Source of the DNA: VXYL01 sp963422285
GTDB taxonomy: Bacteria > Pseudomonadota > Gammaproteobacteria > Pseudomonadales > Azotimanducaceae
DNA length: 64,000 bases
Assembly: GCA_963422285.2 (NCBI GenBank)
Contig: OY729419.2
Span: 1,860,001-1,924,000, forward strand
Direction: 5' to 3'
A program made the position numbers and the translations under genes. Positions 43,090-52,693 of the stretch are shown piece by piece. The notes under the pieces are model-generated. The model was not told where the DNA came from. It did no database searches and saw nothing but the letters and a program-made list of their open reading frames with translations. Positions within the stretch are counted from its first letter, which is position 1. The number at the start of each line of letters is the position of its first letter.

Positions 43090-43270
43090 CTAAGAACTCG
43101 CCTACGCTTCTCGCTGGTCAGCTGCCGCGTCAACTCGTCGACTGGTATCCGCCGCTGTTTCGGGCATTATGCCTCGACGGTTTGCCCCCAGCGGGATTCA
43201 TTGGCCATTTCCAAGACGCGGTGGCTTCGGCTGGGGGCGTGTCCGGCATCGCCGCCGGCGGGGCGACGGA

Positions 43271-43301
43271 AGGCCCCCGCTCCTGCCCGGAGCGGGGGCC
43301 T
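43271..43301 (-). terminator. stem-loop terminator, copy 1
   Basis: A perfect 13-bp stem (AGGCCCCCGCTCC / GGAGCGGGGGCCT) with a 5-base loop, 26 bases downstream of the stop at 43327. GC-rich with no long T-run. Confidence 0.6.
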
Positions 43302-43326
43302 CGCCCGATCAGGGCGCGACGGAGGC

Positions 43327-44874
43327 TTACCTCTTTAGGCTTTCTGCCACCGCCTTTGCCGCCGCCTCTGCCGCCGCCCTCTTTACCTTCCTGCTGCCGT
43401 CCTCCACGTAGGTGTTGTTCACCAGCACCCCGCCGCTGCGCGTCAGCACCTGCACCGACACCGGCCTGTTGTTCGTCGAGATCACGCTGCACGACAGCCG
43501 GCCCGTCCACGCATCGCCGACGACGTTCTGGATGTCCATCTGCCGGAACGTCCTCGTCGACCGGGCGCCGATGGCGTCCGGCACCTTGCCGAAGATGTCC
43601 GACCCGTCCTGGCCGTCGCACGCGAAGTAGACTTGGCACGGCGCGGACGCTTCGCACTTCACCCGCACGTTGCTGATGTCGCCGCTCGTCGTCGGCGCGA
43701 TCGCGTACGCGTCCACCGCATCCGGCGAACCGTCGTACTGCAGAGCGACGTTCTTGGTCTTGGCTGCCGGATTCCGGGACGTGCCGCTGTCGTAGATGAT
43801 GGACGCCGTCGTCGTGATCGGCCCCGGCCTAAGCACTTGGCCGCCCGGGACCAGGTAAACATCCCGGCCGTCAACCTCGGGCACACTGTCCAGCTTGAAC
43901 AGGCGCGACGCCATGGAGTCTCTCTTCGTCAAGTCCTCGCCGGTGTCGCTCTGCGCGTCCCCGTCCAGGTTGTAGAACAGACTGTCCTCGTCGCGCAGGT
44001 TGCCCGACACCTCGATTTTCAGATAGCCGGCACCGTCGGCGTTCTTGCCCTCGATGGCGAACGGCGAACCGTCCGACTGCCAGAGGGTACTATCCACACG
44101 CACCGACACCGACGCCAGCTTCAGCTTCGAGACCGGCTTGCGGGTATCCGAATTGATCAGTTCCGTCCGCTTCTCGACGTTGACGTTGCCGGTGTCGCCA
44201 TCGTCCACGTTCAGCGTCACGGCCCAATGCGATTTGTAGCCCTCTTGGCTCCCCGCCTGCGACGGCAGAATCACGCGCGCCTCGGACATATTAGCCGTCT
44301 TGGCGTCATCCAACGCGTCGAACTCGTATACCGGGAAGCTGCCGCCGCCCGAGTTCGACGACACGGGGTCCACTTCAACGAAGACCCGGACGCCCGTGTC
44401 CGAATAGGCGTTCGCCAGGCGCGCCGTCGCATCAGACACCGGTGGAAGCGTGAACTCTATCACGTCTCCCACGGCCAGCCCTTCGGGGCCGGCCTCCACC
44501 TTGAACGTCACTTCCGAGTCGCCCTTGGCACCGTCGCTGACGACTTCCCTATCGATCGTGTTCTTGGTCGACGTGGCCACGCCCAGGTTCGAGGTCCTCA
44601 CCCGCTGGCCGAACTTCGCGCCGTCCAGGGTGAACGTGATCTCGGCCTTCTGGCCCGATTCGATTTTGGCTTCGGTGACCTTCAGCGTCACCTTGGGTTC
44701 ATTGCCTTCGCTGTAGTCCAGGTCGCCGGAACCCGGACCGAACACCTCCAAGGCGTAGCGGGGCTGATTATCGACTCCCATCTCGAGTTGCTGTGCGCTC
44801 GCCGTCCACGAGCCTCCGGCTGCGGCCGCCAACAGAACGGCCATCCCAGCCGCTTTCGTTTCGCATCTGGTCAT
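43327..44874 (-). CDS. secreted protein of unknown function, copy 1
   Basis: A 515 aa protein. The ATG at 44874 follows GAGAAGGACTC; the frame is open 20 codons further. A signal peptide (CETKAAGMAVLLAAAAGGSW, cleaved near TASAQQ) is followed by beta-rich sequence with many Asp/Ser/Thr/Gly residues, for example EPKVTLKVTEAKIESGQKAE and GDSEVTFKVEAG. There are several cysteines near the end (VKCEASAPCQVYFACDGQDG; RLSCSVIST). The C-terminus is an Ala/Lys-rich helix (KRAAAEAAAKAVAESLKR). This pattern suggests an exported or surface beta-sandwich protein, but no family was recognised. It is one of two identical copies. Confidence 0.7.
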   Translation of the reverse strand: MTRCETKAAGMAVLLAAAAGGSWTASAQQLEMGVDNQPRYALEVFGPGSGDLDYSEGNEPKVTLKVTEAKIESGQKAEITFTLDGAKFGQRVRTSNLGVATSTKNTIDREVVSDGAKGDSEVTFKVEAGPEGLAVGDVIEFTLPPVSDATARLANAYSDTGVRVFVEVDPVSSNSGGGSFPVYEFDALDDAKTANMSEARVILPSQAGSQEGYKSHWAVTLNVDDGDTGNVNVEKRTELINSDTRKPVSKLKLASVSVRVDSTLWQSDGSPFAIEGKNADGAGYLKIEVSGNLRDEDSLFYNLDGDAQSDTGEDLTKRDSMASRLFKLDSVPEVDGRDVYLVPGGQVLRPGPITTTASIIYDSGTSRNPAAKTKNVALQYDGSPDAVDAYAIAPTTSGDISNVRVKCEASAPCQVYFACDGQDGSDIFGKVPDAIGARSTRTFRQMDIQNVVGDAWTGRLSCSVISTNNRPVSVQVLTRSGGVLVNNTYVEDGSRKVKRAAAEAAAKAVAESLKR

Positions 44875-45064
44875 GAGTCCTTCTCTCCGAGTAATCACCT
44901 TTCCACTCCCGTCCCCTGGAAGCCGCTTCGGCACCGGTCGGGACGGAACTCATCCTACACCCATCCATCCCCCGCGCAACAACTTTTTCAAACTTTTTCG
45001 TGCCGGCGGAAAGGCGGGCTTCGCCGGGGGGCGTGTCCGGCATCGCCGCCGGCGGGGCGACGGA

Positions 45065-45095
45065 AGGCCCCCGCTCCTGCCCGGAGCGGGGGCCT
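45065..45095 (-). terminator. stem-loop terminator, copy 2
   Basis: Identical to the hairpin at 43271-43301, repeated at the same distance from the second gene copy; it also separates the two genes. Confidence 0.6.
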
Positions 45096-45120
45096 CGCCC
45101 GATCAGGGCGCGACGGAGGC

Positions 45121-46668
45121 TTACCTCTTTAGGCTTTCTGCCACCGCCTTTGCCGCCGCCTCTGCCGCCGCCCTCTTTACCTTCCTGCTGCCGTCCTCCA
45201 CGTAGGTGTTGTTCACCAGCACCCCGCCGCTGCGCGTCAGCACCTGCACCGACACCGGCCTGTTGTTCGTCGAGATCACGCTGCACGACAGCCGGCCCGT
45301 CCACGCATCGCCGACGACGTTCTGGATGTCCATCTGCCGGAACGTCCTCGTCGACCGGGCGCCGATGGCGTCCGGCACCTTGCCGAAGATGTCCGACCCG
45401 TCCTGGCCGTCGCACGCGAAGTAGACTTGGCACGGCGCGGACGCTTCGCACTTCACCCGCACGTTGCTGATGTCGCCGCTCGTCGTCGGCGCGATCGCGT
45501 ACGCGTCCACCGCATCCGGCGAACCGTCGTACTGCAGAGCGACGTTCTTGGTCTTGGCTGCCGGATTCCGGGACGTGCCGCTGTCGTAGATGATGGACGC
45601 CGTCGTCGTGATCGGCCCCGGCCTAAGCACTTGGCCGCCCGGGACCAGGTAAACATCCCGGCCGCCAACCTCGGGCACACTGTCCAGCTTGAACAGGCGC
45701 GACGCCATGGAGTCTCTCTTCGTCAAGTCCTCGCCGGTGTCGCTCTGCGCGTCCCCGTCCAGGTTGTAGAACAGACTGTCCTCGTCGCGCAGGTTGCCCG
45801 ACACCTCGATTTTCAGATAGCCGGCACCGTCGGCGTTCTTGCCCTCGATGGCGAACGGCGAACCGTCCGACTGCCAGAGGGTACTATCCACACGCACCGA
45901 CACCGACGCCAGCTTCAGCTTCGAGACCGGCTTGCGGGTATCCGAATTGATCAGTTCCGTCCGCTTCTCGACGTTGACGTTGCCGGTGTCGCCATCGTCC
46001 ACGTTCAGCGTCACGGCCCAATGCGATTTGTAGCCCTCTTGGCTCCCCGCCTGCGACGGCAGAATCACGCGCGCCTCGGACATATTAGCCGTCTTGGCGT
46101 CATCCAACGCGTCGAACTCGTATACCGGGAAGCTGCCGCCGCCCGAGTTCGACGACACGGGGTCCACTTCAACGAAGACCCGGACGCCCGTGTCCGAATA
46201 GGCGTTCGCCAGGCGCGCCGTCGCATCAGACACCGGTGGAAGCGTGAACTCTATCACGTCTCCCACGGCCAGCCCTTCGGGGCCGGCCTCCACCTTGAAC
46301 GTCACTTCCGAGTCGCCCTTGGCACCGTCGCTGACGACTTCCCTATCGATCGTGTTCTTGGTCGACGTGGCCACGCCCAGGTTCGAGGTCCTCACCCGCT
46401 GGCCGAACTTCGCGCCGTCCAGGGTGAACGTGATCTCGGCCTTCTGGCCCGATTCGATTTTGGCTTCGGTGACCTTCAGCGTCACCTTGGGTTCATTGCC
46501 TTCGCTGTAGTCCAGGTCGCCGGAACCCGGACCGAACACCTCCAAGGCGTAGCGGGGCTGATTATCGACTCCCATCTCGAGTTGCTGTGCGCTCGCCGTC
46601 CACGAGCCTCCGGCTGCGGCCGCCAACAGAACGGCCATCCCAGCCGCTTTCGTTTCGCATCTGGTCAT
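45121..46668 (-). CDS. secreted protein of unknown function, copy 2
   Basis: Second copy of the 515 aa exported protein; same signal peptide, same AAGGACTC ribosome-binding site and same C-terminus. It carries VGGRD where copy 1 has VDGRD, the only difference I found. Having its own upstream region and terminator, each copy can be expressed independently, so the duplication may raise dosage. Confidence 0.7.
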   Translation of the reverse strand: MTRCETKAAGMAVLLAAAAGGSWTASAQQLEMGVDNQPRYALEVFGPGSGDLDYSEGNEPKVTLKVTEAKIESGQKAEITFTLDGAKFGQRVRTSNLGVATSTKNTIDREVVSDGAKGDSEVTFKVEAGPEGLAVGDVIEFTLPPVSDATARLANAYSDTGVRVFVEVDPVSSNSGGGSFPVYEFDALDDAKTANMSEARVILPSQAGSQEGYKSHWAVTLNVDDGDTGNVNVEKRTELINSDTRKPVSKLKLASVSVRVDSTLWQSDGSPFAIEGKNADGAGYLKIEVSGNLRDEDSLFYNLDGDAQSDTGEDLTKRDSMASRLFKLDSVPEVGGRDVYLVPGGQVLRPGPITTTASIIYDSGTSRNPAAKTKNVALQYDGSPDAVDAYAIAPTTSGDISNVRVKCEASAPCQVYFACDGQDGSDIFGKVPDAIGARSTRTFRQMDIQNVVGDAWTGRLSCSVISTNNRPVSVQVLTRSGGVLVNNTYVEDGSRKVKRAAAEAAAKAVAESLKR

Positions 46669-46823
46669 GAGTCCTTCTCTCCGAGTAATCACCTTTCCAC
46701 TCCCGTCCCCTGGAAGCCGCTTCGGCACCGGTCGGGACGGAACTCATCCTACACCCATCCATCCCCCGCGCAACAACTTTTTCAAACTTTTTCGTGCCGG
46801 CGGAAAGGCGGGCTTCGCCGGGG

Positions 46824-47529
46824 CTACGTATGAGCAGTTCGGACGAACAGGCATACTGCATACTACTGTCTGCTATATGTTACATGTGGCATGCACTGTG
46901 TCGGATCGTGCAGTTTCCCTTCCCTGCCGACCTCCCGTGACCGCATCAGAATCGGATCCCGGCGTCCTCGCAGCGGCCGCCATACGCCGAACGTCGGGCA
47001 GGCTGTATCCGTTGGACGGTATCCATTGGGTATGTCCGCCATACGGGCGGGCAGTTCCGCACTGGCGGCGCAATCGCCAACGGCTTCGCCGCCGTGGAAG
47101 CACGACGGGGCCGCGAACATCTCCGCCAGTTCCAGCGGATGGCAGCCAGCCTGTCGCCGCTCAGCCGTCGCAGGCCGCGGCACCTCACCCTGGGATCGTC
47201 CCAGCGGCACCGCTCGTCCAAACGCACCGGACGGACCCCGCCACCCAGCTCGGGTCCAGCGCACCCATGCCTTCTATCATGGCATGGACGGCGCGGACCG
47301 AAAAAGCCAACCCTTCTTCTCGCGTTCTCCGATTCAGTCCCATGCCGCTCGCGTCAAATAGTCCTGACCCCTGAACGGCGACTGTTGAATAACGCAGCGG
47401 CGGAGACAGATATTTGCGATCAGTTGAATCGACCAAGCGGACAGGGGTCGTGCCGAAACTCCTCTCGGCGAAGACCAGGGCTTGTTTCTTCGAACTCCTG
47501 GCAGGATCGAGGGCTGCCCCGGTAGAATC
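46824..47529. other. intergenic region without recognisable gene
   Basis: About 700 bases. It starts with an AT-richer patch (GCATACTGCATACTACTGTC and following, 46850-46890) and then GC-rich sequence with open frames on both strands that resemble no family I know. It probably consists of remnants. Confidence 0.4.
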
Positions 47530-47687
47530 CAAGTGCGGCCTTCAAGGCCAAAACGCTGGTCCGTTTCGCGAAGCGCGAAGGTTTGAACAACGACGCCTTG
47601 GCGGCGACCATGAGGAACGGAACTATCACAGAAGTGACCTGCGACAGGTGCTCGGTACAAGAGCGAAACGCTGGCAGCAGCGCATGA
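47530..47687 (+). pseudogene. RelE/HigB-like toxin remnant
   Basis: The plus strand reads SAAFKAKTLVRFAKREGLNN and DALAATMRNG, resembling the N-terminus of HigB-type RelE-superfamily toxins (FKTKWFxRWAxKxGLxDxAL pattern), then loses similarity and ends at 47687. The C-terminal catalytic part is missing. It directly precedes an antitoxin remnant. Confidence 0.45.
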
Positions 47688-47840
47688 GACGATGCAGGGC
47701 CTTCTCGAGGCAGGCGTCATGGACACGGAGACCATGAATGCATTCGACGACCTGTGCCTGACGCCGATCGGGCGCTGACGCCGCAGCGGATACGACAAAT
47801 GTCGCCGCGGCGACAGGGAAGGTCTGATCAAGTCGGGTCT
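47650..47840 (+). pseudogene. HigA-like antitoxin remnant, frameshifted
   Basis: KSETLAAAHETMQGLLEAGV is followed by MDTETMNAFDDLCLTPIG, then a frame change leads into ALTPQRIRQM. This matches the N-terminal half of HigA-type antitoxins (ETxxGLxxxGVIDxxTMxxFDxLCLT, then LTPxxIRxxR). The helix-turn-helix half is gone, cut near the left end of the IS5-like element. Confidence 0.5.
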
Positions 47841-48964
47841 GTCGCAATCGATCCAATGGCGACGGACTGGAGTGCGAGCGATGGAACCAGCGACTTCTGC
47901 GGAGTTGGAGCACGACCTGAAGAAGCGTCGGACACGGCGCGAAGCGTTCCTTGAGAAGATGGACGGGCTGGTTCCGCGGGAGCGGCTGGAGGCGTGCATC
48001 GAGCCGCTCCATCCAAAGGCCGGGCGCGGTCGCCGACCGCATCCGCCGGGCGTGATGCTGCGGATGCGCTGCGGGCAGTCGCTCTACGACCTGAGCGACC
48101 CCGGGATGGTGCGCCTGCTCTGCGAGGCGGAGTCGGCGCGCCGCTTCGCGGGGCTGCGCCTTTCGGGTCCGCTGCCGGACGAGACGACGATTCCGCGCGT
48201 CCGCCACCTGCTGGAGAGGCACGGTCTGGGCGAGGCGCCGTTCGAGGAGATCGACGCGCATCCGAGCGCGCTCGGGCACCGGTCGAAGAGGGGAACGATG
48301 GTGGCCGCGAGCCTCGCCGCCGCGCCTTCGTCGGCGAAGAACCGCAAGGGCGAGCGGGATCCGGAGAGGCACCAGACGAAGAAGGGGAACCAGTGGTGCT
48401 TCGGGGCGGACGCGCAGTCGGGCCTGACGCACCGCCTGGAGACGGCGCCGGCGCACGCGCTGCGGCACGGGAGCGAGGGGCGGGCACGGAGCGGCGCGGG
48501 CTGCCAGGGGATGGGCAAGCGCGAGGAGAGCCGGGACTGGGAGGCGGCGGCGAAGGCCGGCAGGCGCCGGGTGCTGGACAAGGCGGGCGCGCGGGAGGCC
48601 GCGGAGAAACGCAAGGCGTCGGTGCGGGCCAAGGCGGAGCATCCGTTCCTGCACGTGAAGCGCGCCTTCGGCTATGCGAAGGCGCGCTGCCGGGGGCCGG
48701 CGAAGAACACGCGGCGCATCGCTCTGCTGCCCGGGTTCGACAATCCGCTCGTCGCCGGGCGCCGCGCCGCCGCCTGATGCGGGGTCGATCCGTCCGCAGC
48801 CGTCGCAGGGCGGCAAGCGGGCCGCTCGGTCGCAGACCGCGCCTTGAATCGCCTTTGCTTGCGTGTACGCCAACCACAGGTCGCTCGTCGGATGGCTTCC
48901 GGCATTCAAAAGCGGACGCGACGAACCTTGTGCCCGCCGATGTCGGGGTTGTTCAGACATTCCC
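47816..48964 (+). mobile_element. degenerate IS5-family element
   Basis: The left end GGGAAGGTCTGATCAAG (47816) and, reversed, GGGAATGTCTGAACAAC (48964) are imperfect inverted repeats typical in appearance of IS5-family elements. The contained transposase is internally deleted and has lost a catalytic residue. No matching target duplication was found at the borders, fitting an old copy. Confidence 0.6.
47881..48777 (+). pseudogene. IS5-family transposase, inactive
   Basis: The 298 aa frame follows IS5 transposases (RTRREAFLEKMDGLVPRERL, HPKAGRGRRPHPPGVMLRMR, RRFAGLRLSGPLPDETTIPR, DPERHQTKKGNQWCFG, EHPFLHVKRAFGYAKARCRG). Where IS5 enzymes have IVDATII with the first catalytic Asp, this copy has MVAASLA. 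A stretch of about 25-30 residues that normally follows the second domain strand, before DAGYQG, is missing. The frame is open but the enzyme should be dead. Confidence 0.75.
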
Positions 48965-49151
48965 TAGGGTGCGGCGCGTCAAGGTTTCCTGGATTCGCCG
49001 TGGCCGCCGCCTTCCCGCATACCCTGCGCAGAGGTAACTTCCGGCGCATCCTCCTGAACGGCTAGCTGTATCAGCTTCAACGCCCGGTACAGAAACCTGC
49101 TGGGCTTTAGGTGCGCGGCCTGCTGAGCATCCGCGGCGCGGTTCAAGACAT

Positions 49152-49545
49152 GGCATGGCCCGGCTGGGCATTCCCAACCGGACTGCTGCACGGCTACCTG
49201 CGCGACGCCCTGGGGGATGCGGAGGCTTGGACGAGGTCATCGTCAAAACGGACGGCATGGCCTACGAGGGCGCGTGGCGTCCGGTGTTCGAGTTCCTGGG
49301 GAACGCCGTCGCCGAGCAGACGGGCGTCCAAGACTGCCTGGGCGGGGAGAAGATCGTCCAAAGCTTCCCTGGCCGCCCACCTGGGCACACCGGACTACTT
49401 CCTGCTGCACTCGGAGCGGGAGCTGAACAAAGGCCGCATGGACCTCTGCTTGGAGCCCAAGCACCCGGAGATGGGCTACCGCTACGTGATCGAACTGAAG
49501 TACCTGAAGCGCGGCGATGCCGGCAACGCCGGCGCTCCAAGTCCA
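49152..49545 (+). pseudogene. PDDEXK_9 nuclease-domain fragment (AAA/PDDEXK family)
   Basis: Reads GAWRPVFEFLGNAVAEQTGV and QDCLGGEKIVQSF, then, after a frame change near 49360, LAAHLGTPDYFLLHSERELN, KGRMDLCLEP and GYRYVIELKYLKRGDA. The final part holds the D...E-x-K nuclease core (DLCLEP, IELKY). This is the C-terminal domain of a third family member; the ATPase half is gone. Confidence 0.7.
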
Positions 49546-49586
49546 GGCCGTTGCCGCCGTACGCGGGAAGGACGCGGCGGCGGCGC

Positions 49587-50204
49587 TCAGCCGATGCCCA
49601 GGAAGGCGCGGATCCTGTCCAGGAACGTGATCCACGCCGCCAAGCCGACCATCACCGTGGTTCCCCACAGCATGGTGCGCAGCTGCGCGTTTCTGATCGT
49701 CTGTTCGAGATACTTCGCCTCGCTGCCGATGCGGGTGTTCAGATTCTTCTCGACGTCGTTGATGCGGTTGTCCAGATTCTTCTCGACGTCGTTGATGTGG
49801 GTGTTCAGATTCCTCTCGACGTCGTTGATGCGGTTGTTCAGGCTCTTCTCGGTCGCCTCCAGCGCGGCCTTCAGCGTGGCCGTTTCCACTTGCAACGCGA
49901 CCACGCCCGTCTCGACGACATCGAGACGACCGCTGAGCGACTGCTCGACGGTGGCGATGTCCTTCCTGAGCGCCTGCCCGACGCCTTCTATCTCGCTCCT
50001 GAGCGACTGCTCGACGGTGGCGATGTCCTTCCTGAGCGCCTGCTCGACGTCGCCGAGATCGTCCTTCGCCGCGTAGTCCGCGCGGGCGCCGTTGGCCGTG
50101 CCGATGGCGTTCACCACAGCCTCCGCCTGGGAGGTGTCGAAGCCCGCCTCCTGCAGGTTCTTGACGGCGCGGTAGGTGTCGAAGGCGAATGCAGAGTCGG
50201 CCAT
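49587..50204 (-). CDS. coiled-coil membrane-anchored protein (DUF1640/CCDC90-like)
   Basis: A 205 aa protein. The N-terminus AFDTYRAVKNLQEAGFDTSQ and AEAVVNAI resembles the DUF1640/CCDC90 family. A long coiled coil follows, containing a 22-residue unit repeated twice (QALRKDIATVEQSL...) and an 11-residue unit repeated three times (INDVEKNLNTR type). A C-terminal membrane helix (LWGTTVMVGLAAWITFLDRI) ends it. The 66-bp and 33-bp repeats show that the coil grew by duplication. Function unknown. The frame is open further upstream, but this ATG begins the family. Confidence 0.65.
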   Translation of the reverse strand: MADSAFAFDTYRAVKNLQEAGFDTSQAEAVVNAIGTANGARADYAAKDDLGDVEQALRKDIATVEQSLRSEIEGVGQALRKDIATVEQSLSGRLDVVETGVVALQVETATLKAALEATEKSLNNRINDVERNLNTHINDVEKNLDNRINDVEKNLNTRIGSEAKYLEQTIRNAQLRTMLWGTTVMVGLAAWITFLDRIRAFLGIG

Positions 50205-50602
50205 GGGCCGCCACCCTACGCCGCAAGGCGATGGCTGGCAAGTCGAAGCCCGAAATATCCCTGAACCCCAACAGGCGATCCAGGATCGACGAGCCGCAGC
50301 AGCCGATGGGCCAGGGCCATGCTCACTGACGATACGGGCCGTGAACGACACCAGGGCGCACCTGGATGTTTCGCGGGGACGCCTTGCAGACGGCCTAGAA
50401 CTCGACGCGCCGGTCGGCTGGCGAGACAGATGGTCACGGGAGGAAGTCGAGCGCGCCCCATTGGCGACGGATGGGGCCGCCAGCGTGCCTTTCGACCCGG
50501 TCATCTGGCGCTACGACGCGGGTCGAATGCGCACGGGCGGGCAAGGGGCCTGGCGCGGGCGAAACGCCCGCGCTGGCAGCAAGGATGCTCCCGGAGCAGA
50601 TA
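50205..50602. other. intergenic region, mostly empty
   Basis: About 400 bases. Apart from the hairpin at 50553-50573, only overlapping open frames without recognisable similarity are seen. Confidence 0.4.
50553..50573 (-). terminator. GC-rich hairpin downstream of gspD
   Basis: A perfect 9-bp stem GCGCGGGCG / CGCCCGCGC with loop AAA, 29 bases after the gspD stop on the minus strand. Possible end of the gsp operon; no T-run follows. Confidence 0.4.
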
Positions 50603-52693
50603 TCACTTCGCCCACTCCCGATGCAACTCCAGCTTGTCTCTGATCCGCTCGGTCAAATCCCATCCTTCCCGGTAGTCCGACACCACGTAAGGAATCACCA
50701 TCACCACCAGTTCCGTGCGGTCGCCCTGGTACGTGTCCGAACGAAACAGGCGGCCCAGCACGGGAACTCGCGCCAATCCCGGCACCCCCACCTGGCCCTC
50801 GCTCTGGCTGTCGGCAATGAGTCCGCCCATCAGCAGCGAACCGCCGTCGCGCAGCGTCATGCTGGTACTGATCTCCCGGTTGAGGATGGTGGGCGTACCG
50901 TCCAGGCTGGTTGCGGCGGTGGGCCGCGCTTCGCTCAAGGTCTGGGCAATCTCCAGATCCACCAGCCCGTTGGCCTGGACGATGGGCGTGAACTCCAAGG
51001 AGATGCCGGTTTCGCGGTAGGTGACCTGCTGGAGGATGTTGGTTCCAGCGCCGCCGATCTGCGTACCCCGTTCCGCGATCTGGCTGATGGTGGGTATCTC
51101 GTTCCCCACCTGAATGTTGCCTGTGGCGCCGCTCTTGACCAGCAGGCGGGGGCTCGAACGGATGGCGACCCGACTGCTCTGGACGAAGAAGTTCAGCACC
51201 GCCCGCGTCTGGCCGGCGCTGTCGAGCGTCCCGGCGCCGCCGTTGCCGGCCGCGCCAAGGGCTTCAAGGGTGCTGACGGCCAGCCCCTTGCCGCCCAGTC
51301 CGGCGGTCAGCGCCTTGCCGCCTAGGCTGCCTTTCGCCAGGAACTCGAAGCCGGTGGACTCGTCGTCGCCCAAGGTGATCTCGGCGATCAATACCTCGAT
51401 CAGCACCGAGGGCACGGGCTTGTCCAGCTTGGGGATGATGTCCAGGATCTCCGCCCATTCCTCGCCGGAACCGCGGAAGATCAGCAGGTTGCCGTTCTTG
51501 TGGACGACGAGGCGCCCGCCCATCGGCCCCGTTCGCTGCTGCTCCTCGTCCTGGGGGGAGGACGACCGATCCCGCGCCGGGCGGACGCCGCCGAGAATCT
51601 GGTTGAGCGTGGCGGAGAGTTCCTCGGCCTGGGTGTTGCGCACCTCGTAGGTGAACAGCGCGTTGTCGATGGACTTCTGGCGCTCGACATCCAGGATGCG
51701 GGCATACTCCTGCACCCGGTCCAGCGCCGCCCGATCCAGCGCGTAGGCCACCAGCTTATCGACACCGTCGAGCGGCAGGAGGATCACGCTGCCTCCGGGC
51801 CGGTTGACGGATACGTTGTAGCCCTCGGCCTCCAGGATCGACTGCAGCATGTCGGCCAAGTCCTTGGCCTTGAGGAAGTCGGGTTCCATGATGATGCCGT
51901 GCCGGCCGTGCAGCATGGGCTGATCGAACACGTCGATCATGGCCAGCGCGCGTTCGATGACATCCCGGCTGCCCTTCAGCACTATGGCATTGCGTTCGTC
52001 GTCCTCTATCACATCCAGTTCCTGCCGGTCGAACACCTCCAGCAGCCAGCCGCGCACATAGGCGACGCGCGCGACGCGCAGCGGTATGAGCTGGAAGATG
52101 GTGCGGTGGGTGACGGGCACCTCGGGCAGCGTCCTGCCGCTGACGAGCAGGGGAACGTCGCGAGTGGCCACTTCCTGGCTGGCGAAAAAGCTGAGCATGC
52201 CGTCCTCTTCCTGCCGCATATCGATGCCGTAGCTGCCCAGCACCCGTCGAGCGGTGGCGAAGAGCTGGCTGGGCGGCACCGGTTCGGTGAGCTTGAGGGT
52301 GACCAGATCCTGCTGCCGACGCAGCCCCGGCGAGATGACGAAGGACATGCCCAGAAGCTCGCCGAACACCTCGTTGATGAAGGCGACCAGCGGCACGTCG
52401 TTGAAGGTCACCTCCACCGGGTCGCCCTGGAGGTTCTGCCCCAAGCGGTCGGCAATGCCTTCCGCCACGGAGCGCTGAATGACGACGCCGGGGGTGCTGG
52501 TGATCCGGATTCCCGCGGGTTCCGACGTCGGCGATGCCGACGCGTCCGCTTCTACGGCCGCCGTCTCCACGGGCAGCGTCTTCGGCGAGCGCACCGGTTC
52601 CGGGAAAGGGGGCAGACTCAGCCTAGCACACGACGCGGACATCAAGCCGATGCTTGGCAGAATCATCCATAGGCAACGCAGGGACAGGCTCAT
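50603..52693 (-). CDS. gspD: type II secretion system secretin GspD
   Basis: A 696 aa outer-membrane channel. The signal peptide ends in a lipobox-like LMSASC, so it may be a lipoprotein. N-domains follow (VEVTFNDVPLVAFINEVFGE; DVIEDDERNAIVLKGSRDVI) and then the secretin core with LVKSGATGNIQVGNEIPTIS and GGLIADSQSEGQVGVPGLAR followed by VPVLGRLFRSDT. The start overlaps the gspC stop (ATGA). Last gene of the gsp operon. Confidence 0.93.
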   Translation of the reverse strand: MSLSLRCLWMILPSIGLMSASCARLSLPPFPEPVRSPKTLPVETAAVEADASASPTSEPAGIRITSTPGVVIQRSVAEGIADRLGQNLQGDPVEVTFNDVPLVAFINEVFGELLGMSFVISPGLRRQQDLVTLKLTEPVPPSQLFATARRVLGSYGIDMRQEEDGMLSFFASQEVATRDVPLLVSGRTLPEVPVTHRTIFQLIPLRVARVAYVRGWLLEVFDRQELDVIEDDERNAIVLKGSRDVIERALAMIDVFDQPMLHGRHGIIMEPDFLKAKDLADMLQSILEAEGYNVSVNRPGGSVILLPLDGVDKLVAYALDRAALDRVQEYARILDVERQKSIDNALFTYEVRNTQAEELSATLNQILGGVRPARDRSSSPQDEEQQRTGPMGGRLVVHKNGNLLIFRGSGEEWAEILDIIPKLDKPVPSVLIEVLIAEITLGDDESTGFEFLAKGSLGGKALTAGLGGKGLAVSTLEALGAAGNGGAGTLDSAGQTRAVLNFFVQSSRVAIRSSPRLLVKSGATGNIQVGNEIPTISQIAERGTQIGGAGTNILQQVTYRETGISLEFTPIVQANGLVDLEIAQTLSEARPTAATSLDGTPTILNREISTSMTLRDGGSLLMGGLIADSQSEGQVGVPGLARVPVLGRLFRSDTYQGDRTELVVMVIPYVVSDYREGWDLTERIRDKLELHREWAK

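Larger units (their letters stand above)
43233..46823 (-). repeat. 1794-bp tandem duplication of a secreted-protein gene
   Basis: Unit 1 (43233-45029) and unit 2 (45027-46823) lie head to tail with an offset of 1794 bases. Each contains a terminator hairpin, one complete gene and its upstream region. The only protein difference noticed is one residue (Asp in VDGRD versus Gly in VGGRD; GTCAACC at 43868 versus GCCAACC at 45662). Similarity ends within the run of G at either edge, as expected for recombination between short G-rich sequences. Confidence 0.93.
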
